64,000 nucleotides of DNA from SHZL01 sp035292625 (GTDB lineage: Bacteria > Pseudomonadota > Gammaproteobacteria > Xanthomonadales > SZUA-36): positions 37,836 through 101,835 of the forward strand of contig DATDPS010000056.1 of the NCBI GenBank assembly GCA_035292625.1. The letters run 5' to 3'. Shown in pieces: positions 16,771-24,917 of this stretch; the stretch's first letter is position 1, and each line of letters starts with the position of its first letter. A program made the position numbers and the translations under genes. The notes under the pieces were generated by a model that had not been told where the DNA came from, made no database searches, and saw only the letters and a program-made list of their open reading frames with translations.

Positions 16771-17117
16771 CAGAATGTGACGACCCGGTCACTGTGCAAC
16801 ATCAATTCAATCATTTCCGTCAGGCCGGATGGCTGAAAGGGAGGTGCCGCTTCAACATCCAATCGCCGCAGCCGGGATGAACTGCACACCATCAATCGAA
16901 CCCCTGTCGACGCTGCCAGCTCGGTCCAGGCATCCGCCAGGCCCGGGGTGCCGGCATCGACTGCTTCACCCGCAAGCGCGTTGTAGATGCCGTCTTCGCG
17001 GAAAAAAACCGCTGATACCTGCACACCCGATTTGACCGCAGCGGCAACAAACCTCCAGGCTGCGAGCGATAAGCCGGAACCCCAGGGGCTTTCGTTAACG
17101 ATAACCAGCAACTTCAC
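16770..17117 (-). CDS. tusD: Sulfur-relay protein TusD/DsrE
   Basis: Subunit of TusBCD that holds the transferable persulfide. From GTG 17117 it has 115 residues, starting VKLLVIVNESPWGSG, close to the family start; a GTG 21 nt upstream is less likely. VRLMVCSSSRLRR near residue 80 contains the catalytic Cys, and the end SGLTEMIELMLHSDRVVTF is the DsrE hallmark. First gene of the four-gene relay operon, divergent from bepA. Confidence 0.9.
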   Translation of the reverse strand: MKLLVIVNESPWGSGLSLAAWRFVAAAVKSGVQVSAVFFREDGIYNALAGEAVDAGTPGLADAWTELAASTGVRLMVCSSSRLRRLDVEAAPPFQPSGLTEMIELMLHSDRVVTF

Positions 17118-17207
17118 GATAAAATCACCCGAATACACGAACCAGTCAGGTATCCTGCTGTCTGACTTGCAACCTCAGGACTTGCCGAAACAGGCTTTCC
17201 AATACTC

Positions 17208-18698
17208 ATGTTTTCCAGACACCACATTACACGTTTCGGCCTTGCGCTTGCCACCTTCATCGTAAGCATGGCCAGTGTCGCACAGACCGAGCGCGTGACC
17301 CTGCCAGACATGGGTGCATCATCGGACACCATACTTTCCCGCCAGGAAGAAGCGGAGTACGCCAAGGCCTTGCTGCGCCAGATGCGCGCCTATGAGGTTC
17401 TGAACGAAGACCCCCTGATTGCAGCCTATTTCCAGGACATGGGTTACCGCCTGGTGGCGCACAGCGACCGACCGGACAAGCCGTTTACATTCACCGTTAT
17501 CAGCCAGCCTGTGGTCAACGCCTTCGCTGCTCCCGGTGGTGTGGTAGCCCTCTATACCGGCTTGATTCTGGCCGCTGATGATGAACACGAGGTGGCCGGC
17601 GTGCTCTCACATGAAATCGCACACATAACGCAACAGCACCTGTATCGTGCGGTTGAAAGCGCCAAGTCCATGACCATTCCTCTGGTTCTTGCCATGGTTG
17701 GCCTGGTGCTCGCCGGGGGTGGCAGTCCGGAAGCCATCCAGGGCGCCCTCATGAGTGGCACTGCCGCGGCCCAGCAAGCACAGATTTACTTCACCCGCCA
17801 AAACGAGATCGAGGCGGACCGGATTGGCGTGCAAACCCTCTACGAAGCCGGCTACGACCCGCGCGGAATGGGCGAATTCTTCGAGAAAATGAACCAAATC
17901 ACTCGGCCGATGGGAGAAGGGCCGCCGGAATACCTGCGTACGCACCCGGTAAATGTCAGCCGCATCGCCGAAGCCGACAGCCGGGCAGAAAGCCTGCCCA
18001 GCCCGCCCCCTACGGATGGCCGGGACTTTTACCTGGTGCAGGCCAGGATACGCGCCACCGTCGAAGAATATCCGGATACCGCGCTCAACTATTTTCGTTT
18101 CCGCAGCGAACGGGCTGACATCAGTGAAGCCCAGCAGGACGCACTGGACTATGGTACTGCCATCGCTTTGCAACGCAAAGGCGACTATGCCCAAGCGCGC
18201 AGTATCCTGGGCAGCCTGATGGAACGGCACTATCACCTGGCCTATGAACTCCAAACGGCCGACCTGGACCTTGCATCAGACCAGCATGATCTGGCCCGGG
18301 AGCGCCTGGCTGGCCTTTACCATACATATGGTGGCAACTACGCCATTGCCATGGCATACAGCAATGCACTTTTATATGGGAACCAGGCCGAGGGATCGAA
18401 ATTGGCCACTAATGTCCTGCGTCAGCAATTGCTCACGCATCCGGATGACCCCGGCTTGTACGCCCTGTACGCGCGCGCATCCAACATCTCCGGGGACACG
18501 GTACGCGCCAGAGAGGCCATAGCCGAAAGCTATTACTTGCGCGGCGGCACGCACGAGGCCATGGCGCAATTGCAGGAACTGGTCGACGGCGAAGACCTTG
18601 ATTACTATCAACGCGCGCGTATTGCCGCGCGTCTGAATGAACTGCAGATCGAGTTGGTCAAGCTGGACATCGACGAACAACCAACGCCGGGGGAGTGA
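17208..18698 (+). CDS. bepA: Periplasmic M48 metalloprotease BepA (YfgC) with TPR domain
   Basis: Periplasmic chaperone-protease that assists LptD assembly and degrades misfolded barrel proteins. A signal peptide (residues 1-25, SMASVAQ) precedes the M48 domain with zinc motif HEIAH at 135-139 and a downstream ligand in RQNEIEADRIG near 197. VNAFAAPGGVVALYTGL and the plug loop match BepA. The C-terminal half (about 280-480) is helical with TPR-like repeats. 496 residues, normal length. It stands alone, between divergent tusD and phoB. Its link to LptE/BamC function is known for the family; those genes are present elsewhere in the window. Confidence 0.93.
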   Translation: MFSRHHITRFGLALATFIVSMASVAQTERVTLPDMGASSDTILSRQEEAEYAKALLRQMRAYEVLNEDPLIAAYFQDMGYRLVAHSDRPDKPFTFTVISQPVVNAFAAPGGVVALYTGLILAADDEHEVAGVLSHEIAHITQQHLYRAVESAKSMTIPLVLAMVGLVLAGGGSPEAIQGALMSGTAAAQQAQIYFTRQNEIEADRIGVQTLYEAGYDPRGMGEFFEKMNQITRPMGEGPPEYLRTHPVNVSRIAEADSRAESLPSPPPTDGRDFYLVQARIRATVEEYPDTALNYFRFRSERADISEAQQDALDYGTAIALQRKGDYAQARSILGSLMERHYHLAYELQTADLDLASDQHDLARERLAGLYHTYGGNYAIAMAYSNALLYGNQAEGSKLATNVLRQQLLTHPDDPGLYALYARASNISGDTVRAREAIAESYYLRGGTHEAMAQLQELVDGEDLDYYQRARIAARLNELQIELVKLDIDEQPTPGE

Positions 18699-18795
18699 CT
18701 CCATGCGCCACGCCAAGGCGCCCCGGTAACGCTTGCCAGTGATGCCGGGCCTGGCCGCCGCAGGCGAACCTGACGGGCTGTCGCAAAGGCTGCCT

Positions 18796-18813
18796 CTGTC
18801 ATCAAACCGTCAC
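18796..18813 (+). promoter_or_regulatory. Pho box upstream of phoB
   Basis: CTGTCATCAAACCGTCAC matches the PhoB site of two 7-bp repeats (CTGTCAT-type) separated by 4 bp. It ends 33 bp before the chosen phoB start, consistent with autoregulation under phosphate starvation. Confidence 0.75.
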
Positions 18814-18846
18814 ATGAATCCCCATAATGGGTGGCAGAGAAGGTCA

Positions 18847-19569
18847 GTGGAAGCAGATGTGAGCAGCAGCGGGCCAACCGTACTGGTGGTTGAAGACGAA
18901 GCAGCCATTCGCGATATGATCGCTTTTGCGCTGGAGCGGGCCGGCATGCAGGCCCGGTTGGCCGCCGACGCACAGGAAGCCCTGCTATCCATCAATGCGC
19001 AACGGCCCGATATCATACTCATGGACTGGATGATGCCAGGCGTCAGCGGCATCGAATTAACCCGTCGCTTGCGCAAAGAATCCTTTACCGAGGACATTCC
19101 GATCATCATGCTCACTGCGCGGGTTTCGGAAGATGACAAAGTCAGTGGCCTGGAAGCTGGCACCGATGACTACGTTATCAAACCGTTTTCACCACGCGAG
19201 CTGCTGGCACGGATTCGAGCTGTATTGCGCCGTAGCACCCCGCTCGACAGCAATGGGCAAATAACCGCGGAGCATCTCGTGCTGGATACCATCTCCCACC
19301 GCGTTTGCCACCAGGGTGATGAAATCCACCTGGGTCCGACTGAATACCGCCTGCTGGAGTTTTTCATGAGCCATGCGGGCCGTGCCTATAGCCGCGCACA
19401 GCTGCTCGACCACGTATGGGGTGCCAATGCGTACCTGGCAGAGCGCACTGTCGATGTGCATATCCGGCGTCTGCGCAGAGCACTTGAACCGGCACGCGTG
19501 GACCATTACCTGCAGACGGTTCGCGGGCACGGCTACCGCTTCCTGGCCGAACCTCGGCCGGCCGTGTAG
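18847..19569 (+). CDS. phoB: Phosphate regulon response regulator PhoB
   Basis: OmpR-class transcription factor that binds Pho boxes when phosphorylated. From GTG 18847 it has 240 residues: receiver domain with acidic pair E16-D17 and phosphoacceptor D60 (IILMDWMMPG), switch Thr in IIMLTAR, Lys in YVIKPFSPREL, then a winged helix with GPTEYRLLEFFM, RAQLLDHVWG and RTVDVHIRRLRRAL. The frame is open further upstream, but that part crosses the Pho box. The TAG stop is followed 12 nt later by phoR in the same reading frame. Confidence 0.95.
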   Translation: MEADVSSSGPTVLVVEDEAAIRDMIAFALERAGMQARLAADAQEALLSINAQRPDIILMDWMMPGVSGIELTRRLRKESFTEDIPIIMLTARVSEDDKVSGLEAGTDDYVIKPFSPRELLARIRAVLRRSTPLDSNGQITAEHLVLDTISHRVCHQGDEIHLGPTEYRLLEFFMSHAGRAYSRAQLLDHVWGANAYLAERTVDVHIRRLRRALEPARVDHYLQTVRGHGYRFLAEPRPAV

Positions 19570-19581
19570 TGGTTTTCGCGG

Positions 19582-20691
19582 GTGGTCCTGAACCTTGACC
19601 GTATCCGCCTGTTCGACCAGCAAAAACATCAACTGGAATTGTGCTGTAGAAACATGATCACCGAATTTCAAAGCCTCACCGGTGCGTTGTCAGATGCCAC
19701 GCTGGTAATCGATGCCAATGATGACATCACCTGGTGCAATGACGCAGCTGTTGCAATGCTTGGGCTGAGAATACCGGAAGACCTCGGACAGGCGATAACC
19801 AACCTGATACGTAGTCCGGGTTTTGCTGATTGGCTGTCATCTGGCGACCGCGCCAATAGCAGGCTCGATATGCCCAGCCCGCGAAATGACAATCGCTGGT
19901 GGCATGTCACGGCAGTGCCATTTCAACAGGATCAATGGCTGATCGTGTTACGAGACATCACCGAGATTCACAACGTAGAACGGATCCGCAGGGATTTCGT
20001 CGCCAATATTTCGCATGAACTCCGCACCCCCGTCACCGTCCTGCTGGGGTATCTGGAACTGTTACAGGACCACCCGGCAAAAGAAGTTGCCTCAGTGGTC
20101 GCGCGCATGCACCTCCAGGCAGCGCAAATGAAAGCTTTGCTGGATGATTTACTGGAACTGTCAAGGCTGCAGTGCGATGAAATCCAGGGCGAGGAGCAGC
20201 TTGTCAACGTTCCCGCCATGCTGGAACAACTCAAGGAGCAAGGCGAAGAAATCAGCAATGGCAGTCACTCAATCAACTTTGTAACCGATCCCACGCTTTA
20301 TCTGAGGGGTGTCGCAGCGGACCTGGAAAGCGCTTTTCGCAACTTGATCATCAATGCCATCCGCTACACGCCGGCTGGCGGAACAATAACGGTGACCTGG
20401 GAGGGCGCGGAAGACGGTCCCCACTTTGCGGTGAAGGATACGGGCATTGGTATTCCGGCGCGCGACCTGCCAAGGATCACCGAGCGCTTTTACCGCGTTG
20501 GCTCCGGTCGTGGTCGCCAGTCGGGCGGAACAGGTTTGGGCCTGGCGATCGTCAAACACGTCATGAACGCCCACAAGGCAAAACTGGTGATTCGGAGCGA
20601 ACTGGGTGAAGGCAGTGAATTCGTCTGCATTTTTCCACCTGAGCGAGGCGTTGCAAACCGTATCCAACTGTCCGAACAGCAAGACGCATGA
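19582..20691 (+). CDS. phoR: PhoR-like histidine kinase lacking membrane segments
   Basis: Sensor kinase partner of PhoB. Domains: PAS (about residues 30-130; DATLVIDANDDITWCNDAAV, LGLRIPEDLGQ), HisKA with NISHELRTPVTVLLGYLE (phosphorylated His145), and HATPase with N box NLIINAIRY, G1 DTGIGIP and G2 GGTGLGLAI. E. coli PhoR has two membrane helices in its first 65 residues or so; here only about 30 polar residues precede the PAS domain. The GTG at 19582 lacks a clear ribosome site and lies 12 nt after the phoB TAG in the same frame. The upstream space leaves no room for an anchor. The protein should be cytosolic unless docked by a partner. Confidence 0.9.
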   Translation: MVLNLDRIRLFDQQKHQLELCCRNMITEFQSLTGALSDATLVIDANDDITWCNDAAVAMLGLRIPEDLGQAITNLIRSPGFADWLSSGDRANSRLDMPSPRNDNRWWHVTAVPFQQDQWLIVLRDITEIHNVERIRRDFVANISHELRTPVTVLLGYLELLQDHPAKEVASVVARMHLQAAQMKALLDDLLELSRLQCDEIQGEEQLVNVPAMLEQLKEQGEEISNGSHSINFVTDPTLYLRGVAADLESAFRNLIINAIRYTPAGGTITVTWEGAEDGPHFAVKDTGIGIPARDLPRITERFYRVGSGRGRQSGGTGLGLAIVKHVMNAHKAKLVIRSELGEGSEFVCIFPPERGVANRIQLSEQQDA

Positions 20692-20747
20692 CCTCGCCAT
20701 CTTGAACTGAAGCCTGTCCACATCACGCGGAGAAAAAGATTATTCAG

Positions 20748-20770
20748 CCCGGCACCGGCCGGGTCTTTTC
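20748..20770 (+). terminator. Intrinsic terminator after phoR
   Basis: CCCGGC and GCCGGG form a perfect 6-bp GC stem with a 4-nt loop (20748-20763), followed by TCTTTTC. It lies 57 bp after the phoR stop and closes the phoBR transcript. Confidence 0.75.
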
Positions 20771-20863
20771 TGCTTCGGCGAAACCTTTCCAACTTCCACC
20801 CACCGCAAAAGTCGATTTCGTCTGAACATGAATCAGTCCATGAGTTCCAAATGGGCGCAGGTT

Positions 20864-20940
20864 TCGTCACGTAACTGTCACATAATCGAAATAAACTGTC
20901 ACGAATTTGAAATAGACTGTCACACGATCGAAATAAACTG
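20864..20940 (+). promoter_or_regulatory. Tandem Pho-box array with 21-bp period
   Basis: TCGTCACGTAACTGTCAC (20864-20881) is a standard Pho box (7-4-7). CTGTCAC then recurs at 20896 and 20917, and a degenerate CTGAGTG at 20938, each exactly 21 bp after the last; the intervening bases are also similar (TCGAAATAAA-like). Two helical turns per repeat places the half-sites on one DNA face. It ends 120 bp before the phosphate-type porin gene and is presumably a PhoB-activated promoter. Confidence 0.8.
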
Positions 20941-21059
20941 AGTGCGCCATTGAAGTGGCCACGCCAGCCGGGCGAATTCGGAACATCCCCGGACCGAGCT
21001 TTTAATGCGTGGAAAAACGTCATGAATGAACGGGCGGCACCGCCAAGGAGACCTGCTCG

Positions 21060-22283
21060 ATGAACAGATATGTGGTTGCGAGCCTGCTGTTTGGTATGTT
21101 GGTGGCAAACCCGGCGGTCGCGCAGGAGCCGGCTACGGAGTACGAAACGATCCGCCGCGACATCGCTGCACTTTCAGAGAGATTGCAAAAACTGGAGCAG
21201 GAGAATGCGGCCTTGAAGCAACAGAACGAGGAGCTGGTAAAAGCCATGCAAGGGCAAGCGCCTGTTCCTGCGCCTGCTGTTGCGCAAGCCACGCCGCTGG
21301 CGGAGCCAAAGCCCGCACCCGCGCCGTGGTACGAGAACGTCAAGGTGAGTGGTTATGCCTTTGGAGACGCATACGGCCTGATCGACCACCACAACGCCAA
21401 GGTCGAGAACCAGACCGGTTTCTGGATCCGGCGTGCTTACCTCACGGTTGATGGCAGCGTATCGGATTCATGGTCGACCCGGCTTCGATTCGAAGTGAAC
21501 AGCCCGGGGGATTTCGCGACCAGCGGCTTGCTCGACCCGTACGTCAAGGATGCCTACCTGGCCTGGAAAGCTGGCGGCCGGGAACTCTACCTCGGCATCT
21601 CCCCAACACCAAGCTTCGACTTTATCGAAGGTTTCTGGGGCTACCGACACATCGAAAAAACCCCGCTTGATCTTTACCGGATGGCTGGTTCACGCGATTT
21701 CGGTGTCGCTTACAAGGGAAATGCCCATGATGGCAAAGTCTTCTACCACGCAATGTTGGGCAATGGCTCGGGCGTAAGCTCGGAGACGAACGAAGGCAAG
21801 AAAGGCATGCTTAGCCTCGGCTTCAATCTGACGGACAGCCTGACAGCGCAGTTTTACGCGGATTACGAGGATCGACCCAACTCCGCCAACCGTACGACCT
21901 ATCAAGCGTTCCTGGCCTGGAACGGAGAGCGAAGCCATTACGGACTGCTGTATGCCTGGCAGAACCGTGAAGTGCAGGATGCCCCTGACGAGCCAGTCTC
22001 GGTTGCGTCGATCTTCGGTGCCTGGGACATGGCTGAAAAATCAACTTTGGTCGCACGCTACGACCGCAGCTTCGAGGGCTATGCGGATGCCGGCAGGATA
22101 CCCTACCTGGTCATTGCCGATAACACCGAATTCGATTTCGCGCTGCTGGCCTGGAACTACCAATTGCACAAGCAGATCAGCTTTGGCCCGAACCTCGAGT
22201 ATGTCTTGTACCACCAGACAAACGGATTTCCGGCACCAGAAAATGATCTCATGATCAGGGCCACGCTCTATTATCAGTTCTGA
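21060..22283 (+). CDS. OprO/OprP-like porin with N-terminal coiled coil
   Basis: Outer-membrane channel, likely for phosphate or polyphosphate uptake. The signal peptide ends near residue 21 (NPAVA-Q). Residues 25-63 form a heptad coiled coil (IAALSERLQKLEQENAALKQ, then QNEELVKAM), as in OprO/P and related trimeric porins, followed by a Pro/Ala-rich linker. The barrel starts at VKVSGYAFGDAYGL and shows FWIRRAYLTVDGSVSDSWSTR and ends LYYQF. 407 residues. Family assignment rests on this architecture and on the Pho-box array; the ion selectivity is inferred, not shown. Confidence 0.82.
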   Translation: MNRYVVASLLFGMLVANPAVAQEPATEYETIRRDIAALSERLQKLEQENAALKQQNEELVKAMQGQAPVPAPAVAQATPLAEPKPAPAPWYENVKVSGYAFGDAYGLIDHHNAKVENQTGFWIRRAYLTVDGSVSDSWSTRLRFEVNSPGDFATSGLLDPYVKDAYLAWKAGGRELYLGISPTPSFDFIEGFWGYRHIEKTPLDLYRMAGSRDFGVAYKGNAHDGKVFYHAMLGNGSGVSSETNEGKKGMLSLGFNLTDSLTAQFYADYEDRPNSANRTTYQAFLAWNGERSHYGLLYAWQNREVQDAPDEPVSVASIFGAWDMAEKSTLVARYDRSFEGYADAGRIPYLVIADNTEFDFALLAWNYQLHKQISFGPNLEYVLYHQTNGFPAPENDLMIRATLYYQF

Positions 22284-22405
22284 GCGAAAACCAGGCTCGC
22301 GAAACCGGTATCTCGCGGTCAGTTTATTGGCCATGGCCCATGTCATACTCAAGCAGTGAATTTGACCAGGCGGGTACATTGCAAGCAATCGGGTGGCGGC
22401 CAGGC

Positions 22406-23926
22406 ATGAACATTCCGCAGCGCAACGACACCTATGCCGCCATCGACCTCGGCAGCAACAGCTTTCACTTGCTGATCGCGCGCCAAGAGCATGGTGAGTT
22501 GCGGGTACTCGATCGCATCAGGGAAACAGTCAGGCTGGCTGGAGGCCTCGATCGCGAGGGACGCCTGGACGAGGAAACGAAGCAACGCGCCCTGGCCTGC
22601 CTGGCCCGCTTTGGCCAGCGGCTGCGCGGAATACCAGCCAACAACATAAGGGCCGTCGGCACCCAGACCTTCCGCCGGCTCAGGAATGCCAATGCCTTCC
22701 TGGTGGTGGCTGAAGCCGGCTTGGCCTGCGGCATCGATATCATCGCAGGCCGGGAGGAAGCTCGGCTGATTTACCTGGGAGTCTCACAGGGCGTATCAGG
22801 GCACGAGCAACGCCGAATGGTGATCGACATCGGTGGGGGAAGCACCGAAATCGTAATTGGCCAGGGCCTGGAACCGATGGAAATGGAGAGCGTCCAGTAC
22901 GGCTGCGTATCACTCACCCGCAAGTTTTTTGCTGATGGCCGGCTCACTGAAAAGCGCTGGCGAAAGGCGCTTGAATGCGTCATGGCCGACATGCAGGAAT
23001 TGCGCGCGCGCTACCTGGAAGTCGGGTGGCAGAGCGCCATTGGTTCTTCCGGAACCGTGCTTGCCATTACCGAGATCTGCCGCCAGATGCGCTGGGTGGA
23101 AAAAGACATCGACGCGGCGGCCGTGTTGCGCTTGCGCGATAAGTTGCTCGGCTTTGGAATCATTGAGGACGTGCAATTGCCGGGCCTGTCGGAAGACCGG
23201 CATCCGGTGCTGGTGGGTGGCCTGGTCGTGTTGAGCGCCTGCTTCAAGGTGTTTGATTTGAAAACGCTCAAGGCTTCCCCCTTCGCCTTGCGCGAAGGAG
23301 TACTGCATGACTTGCTGGGCCGACTGGAAAACCGTGACCCGCGCGAGAACACGATACAGGCCTTCAGGGTGCGTTATGGAGTGGATCCAGGGCAAGTGGA
23401 GCGGGTACGCCGGGTGGCGTTGCAAGCCTTCCGGCAAATTGAAAGCTTTGTCCCGCTGAAGCCCATCCACCAGCAATTGCTCTCCTGGGGGGTTGAATTG
23501 CACGAAGCAGGCCTGAGCATCTCCCACAGCCATTATCAGGAACATTCCGGCTACCTGGTGCAGAATTCGGACATGGCGGGTTTTACCAACCAGGAACAAT
23601 TGTTCCTGGCAGTGCTGGTCCGGTATCACCGGCGCCTCGTGCCGCGCGACTTTGCCCGCTCGCTGCCCACGCGACTGCACGAACCCCTGCGTCATACCCT
23701 GTTCTGCTTGCGCCTGGCCTGCATCCTGTGCCGCACACGTGACGATCAGGCGGTGCCTGGCTTCACGCTGCAGGCCGGCGACGAGCGCATCAGGCTTGGA
23801 CTACCGCCTGAATGGCGGCAAAGCCATCCCCTGACCATGTCCGATATGCAACAGGAAATCACACAATTGCGCCCAATCGGACTGCACTTCAACCTGACTG
23901 ACATGGTGGTAGCACATGACCATTGA
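22406..23926 (+). CDS. ppx: Exopolyphosphatase
   Basis: Releases phosphate from polyphosphate chains (Ppx/GppA family, ASKHA fold). ATG 22406 gives 506 residues starting MNIPQRNDTYAAIDLGSNSF; an upstream start at 22340 would add residues without family similarity. Phosphate-binding motifs are AAIDLGSNSFHLLI, the catalytic region GREEARLIYLGV, and VIDIGGGSTEIVIG. The C-terminal HD-like region (about 320-480) is present, which favours Ppx over the shorter GppA type. Polyphosphate kinase is not in the window. Its 3' end overlaps epmA by 11 bp. Confidence 0.92.
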   Translation: MNIPQRNDTYAAIDLGSNSFHLLIARQEHGELRVLDRIRETVRLAGGLDREGRLDEETKQRALACLARFGQRLRGIPANNIRAVGTQTFRRLRNANAFLVVAEAGLACGIDIIAGREEARLIYLGVSQGVSGHEQRRMVIDIGGGSTEIVIGQGLEPMEMESVQYGCVSLTRKFFADGRLTEKRWRKALECVMADMQELRARYLEVGWQSAIGSSGTVLAITEICRQMRWVEKDIDAAAVLRLRDKLLGFGIIEDVQLPGLSEDRHPVLVGGLVVLSACFKVFDLKTLKASPFALREGVLHDLLGRLENRDPRENTIQAFRVRYGVDPGQVERVRRVALQAFRQIESFVPLKPIHQQLLSWGVELHEAGLSISHSHYQEHSGYLVQNSDMAGFTNQEQLFLAVLVRYHRRLVPRDFARSLPTRLHEPLRHTLFCLRLACILCRTRDDQAVPGFTLQAGDERIRLGLPPEWRQSHPLTMSDMQQEITQLRPIGLHFNLTDMVVAHDH

Positions 23927-24881
23927 TCGGACGCACGGCTGGCGGCCCAGCGCCTCGCGCCTGGCGATTGAAACCCGGGCCAGCCTGTTGGGCGACATCC
24001 GTGCATTTTTTGCTTTGCGCAAGGTGCTGGAAGTGGAAACTCCCATTCTGTCCAAGGCTGGCAATACCGACCCGAATATTACCGGTATTTGCACCGCTAG
24101 CGCTTCGCCGCGCTACCTGCGCACCTCGCCGGAATACCCCATGAAGCGCCTCCTGGCTGCGGGCCTGAGAGATATTTACGAGTTGGGCCGTGTATTCCGG
24201 GCGGGAGAAAGCGGGGCATGGCACAACCCGGAGTTCACCCTGCTCGAGTGGTATCGAACCGGCAAGCAATACCTGGAGCTGGCTGAAGAAGTCATTGACC
24301 TGGTGAAGCACTGCGGCAGAGGCCGCTTCGACGGCTGGAGCATTGCGCGCCACACGTATCGTGACTTGTTTCTGAACCATACCGGCCTGGACCCCAAACT
24401 TGCGGGTGAATCCGACTGGGCTGCACTGGCTGATGAGCGGGGTATCCAGGCAGGATCGCTGGACCAGCTGCAATGGCAGGACCTGATACTGACGCACATC
24501 ATTCAACCCGCACTGGATCCGTGTTCGATGACCTTGGTCTTCGATTACCCGCCTGACCAGGCTGCATTGGCGCGCATCCGGCAGGGTGATGAGCCGGTGG
24601 CGGAGCGCTTCGAACTATATCTCGGCCAGGCAGAACTGGCCAACGGTTACCAGGAGCTGCCTGACGCGGCAGAGCAGAGGCGCAGGTTTGAACACGAAAA
24701 TTATTTGCGCGGGATACGGGGAGAAACCACGCCACTCATTGACACCCGCTTGCTTGAAGCACTGCAGCACGGCATACCTGAATGCTCTGGAGTGGCGCTC
24801 GGAGTGGACCGCATGCTGATGTGCCTGATGGACCTGGACCGCATCGATGCTGTGCTTGCTTTTCCGCACGACCGCGCTTGA
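23916..24881 (+). CDS. epmA: Elongation factor P--(R)-beta-lysine ligase
   Basis: Attaches beta-lysine to a conserved Lys of EF-P, easing ribosome stalling at polyproline. The 321-residue protein is a truncated class II LysRS (PoxA/GenX) without the anticodon-binding domain. Class II motifs are EVETPILSKAGNTDPN, RTSPEYPMKRLLAAG, IYELGRVFRAGESG..HNPEFTLLEWY (motif 2) and GVALGVDRMLMCLM (motif 3). EF-P and EpmB genes are not seen here. Overlaps the ppx stop by 11 nt, so coupled translation is likely though the functions are unrelated. Confidence 0.95.
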   Translation: MTIDRTHGWRPSASRLAIETRASLLGDIRAFFALRKVLEVETPILSKAGNTDPNITGICTASASPRYLRTSPEYPMKRLLAAGLRDIYELGRVFRAGESGAWHNPEFTLLEWYRTGKQYLELAEEVIDLVKHCGRGRFDGWSIARHTYRDLFLNHTGLDPKLAGESDWAALADERGIQAGSLDQLQWQDLILTHIIQPALDPCSMTLVFDYPPDQAALARIRQGDEPVAERFELYLGQAELANGYQELPDAAEQRRRFEHENYLRGIRGETTPLIDTRLLEALQHGIPECSGVALGVDRMLMCLMDLDRIDAVLAFPHDRA

Positions 24882-24917
24882 GCCGGCCATGAACGCAAGC
24901 CACGACCGCGTTACGGT

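Larger units (their letters stand above)
20692..21059. other. Regulatory gap between phoR and the porin gene
   Basis: This 368-bp gap contains the phoR terminator (20748-20770), a stretch without recognisable features (20771-20863), the Pho-box array (20864-20940) and the porin leader, which ends in an AAGGAG ribosome site 10 nt before the ATG at 21060. No open frame here looks like a gene. Confidence 0.7.

Noticed and set aside
22284..22405. Possible Pho box before ppx
   Set aside because: Only a lone GTCAT-like half-site is present; no 11-bp partner.
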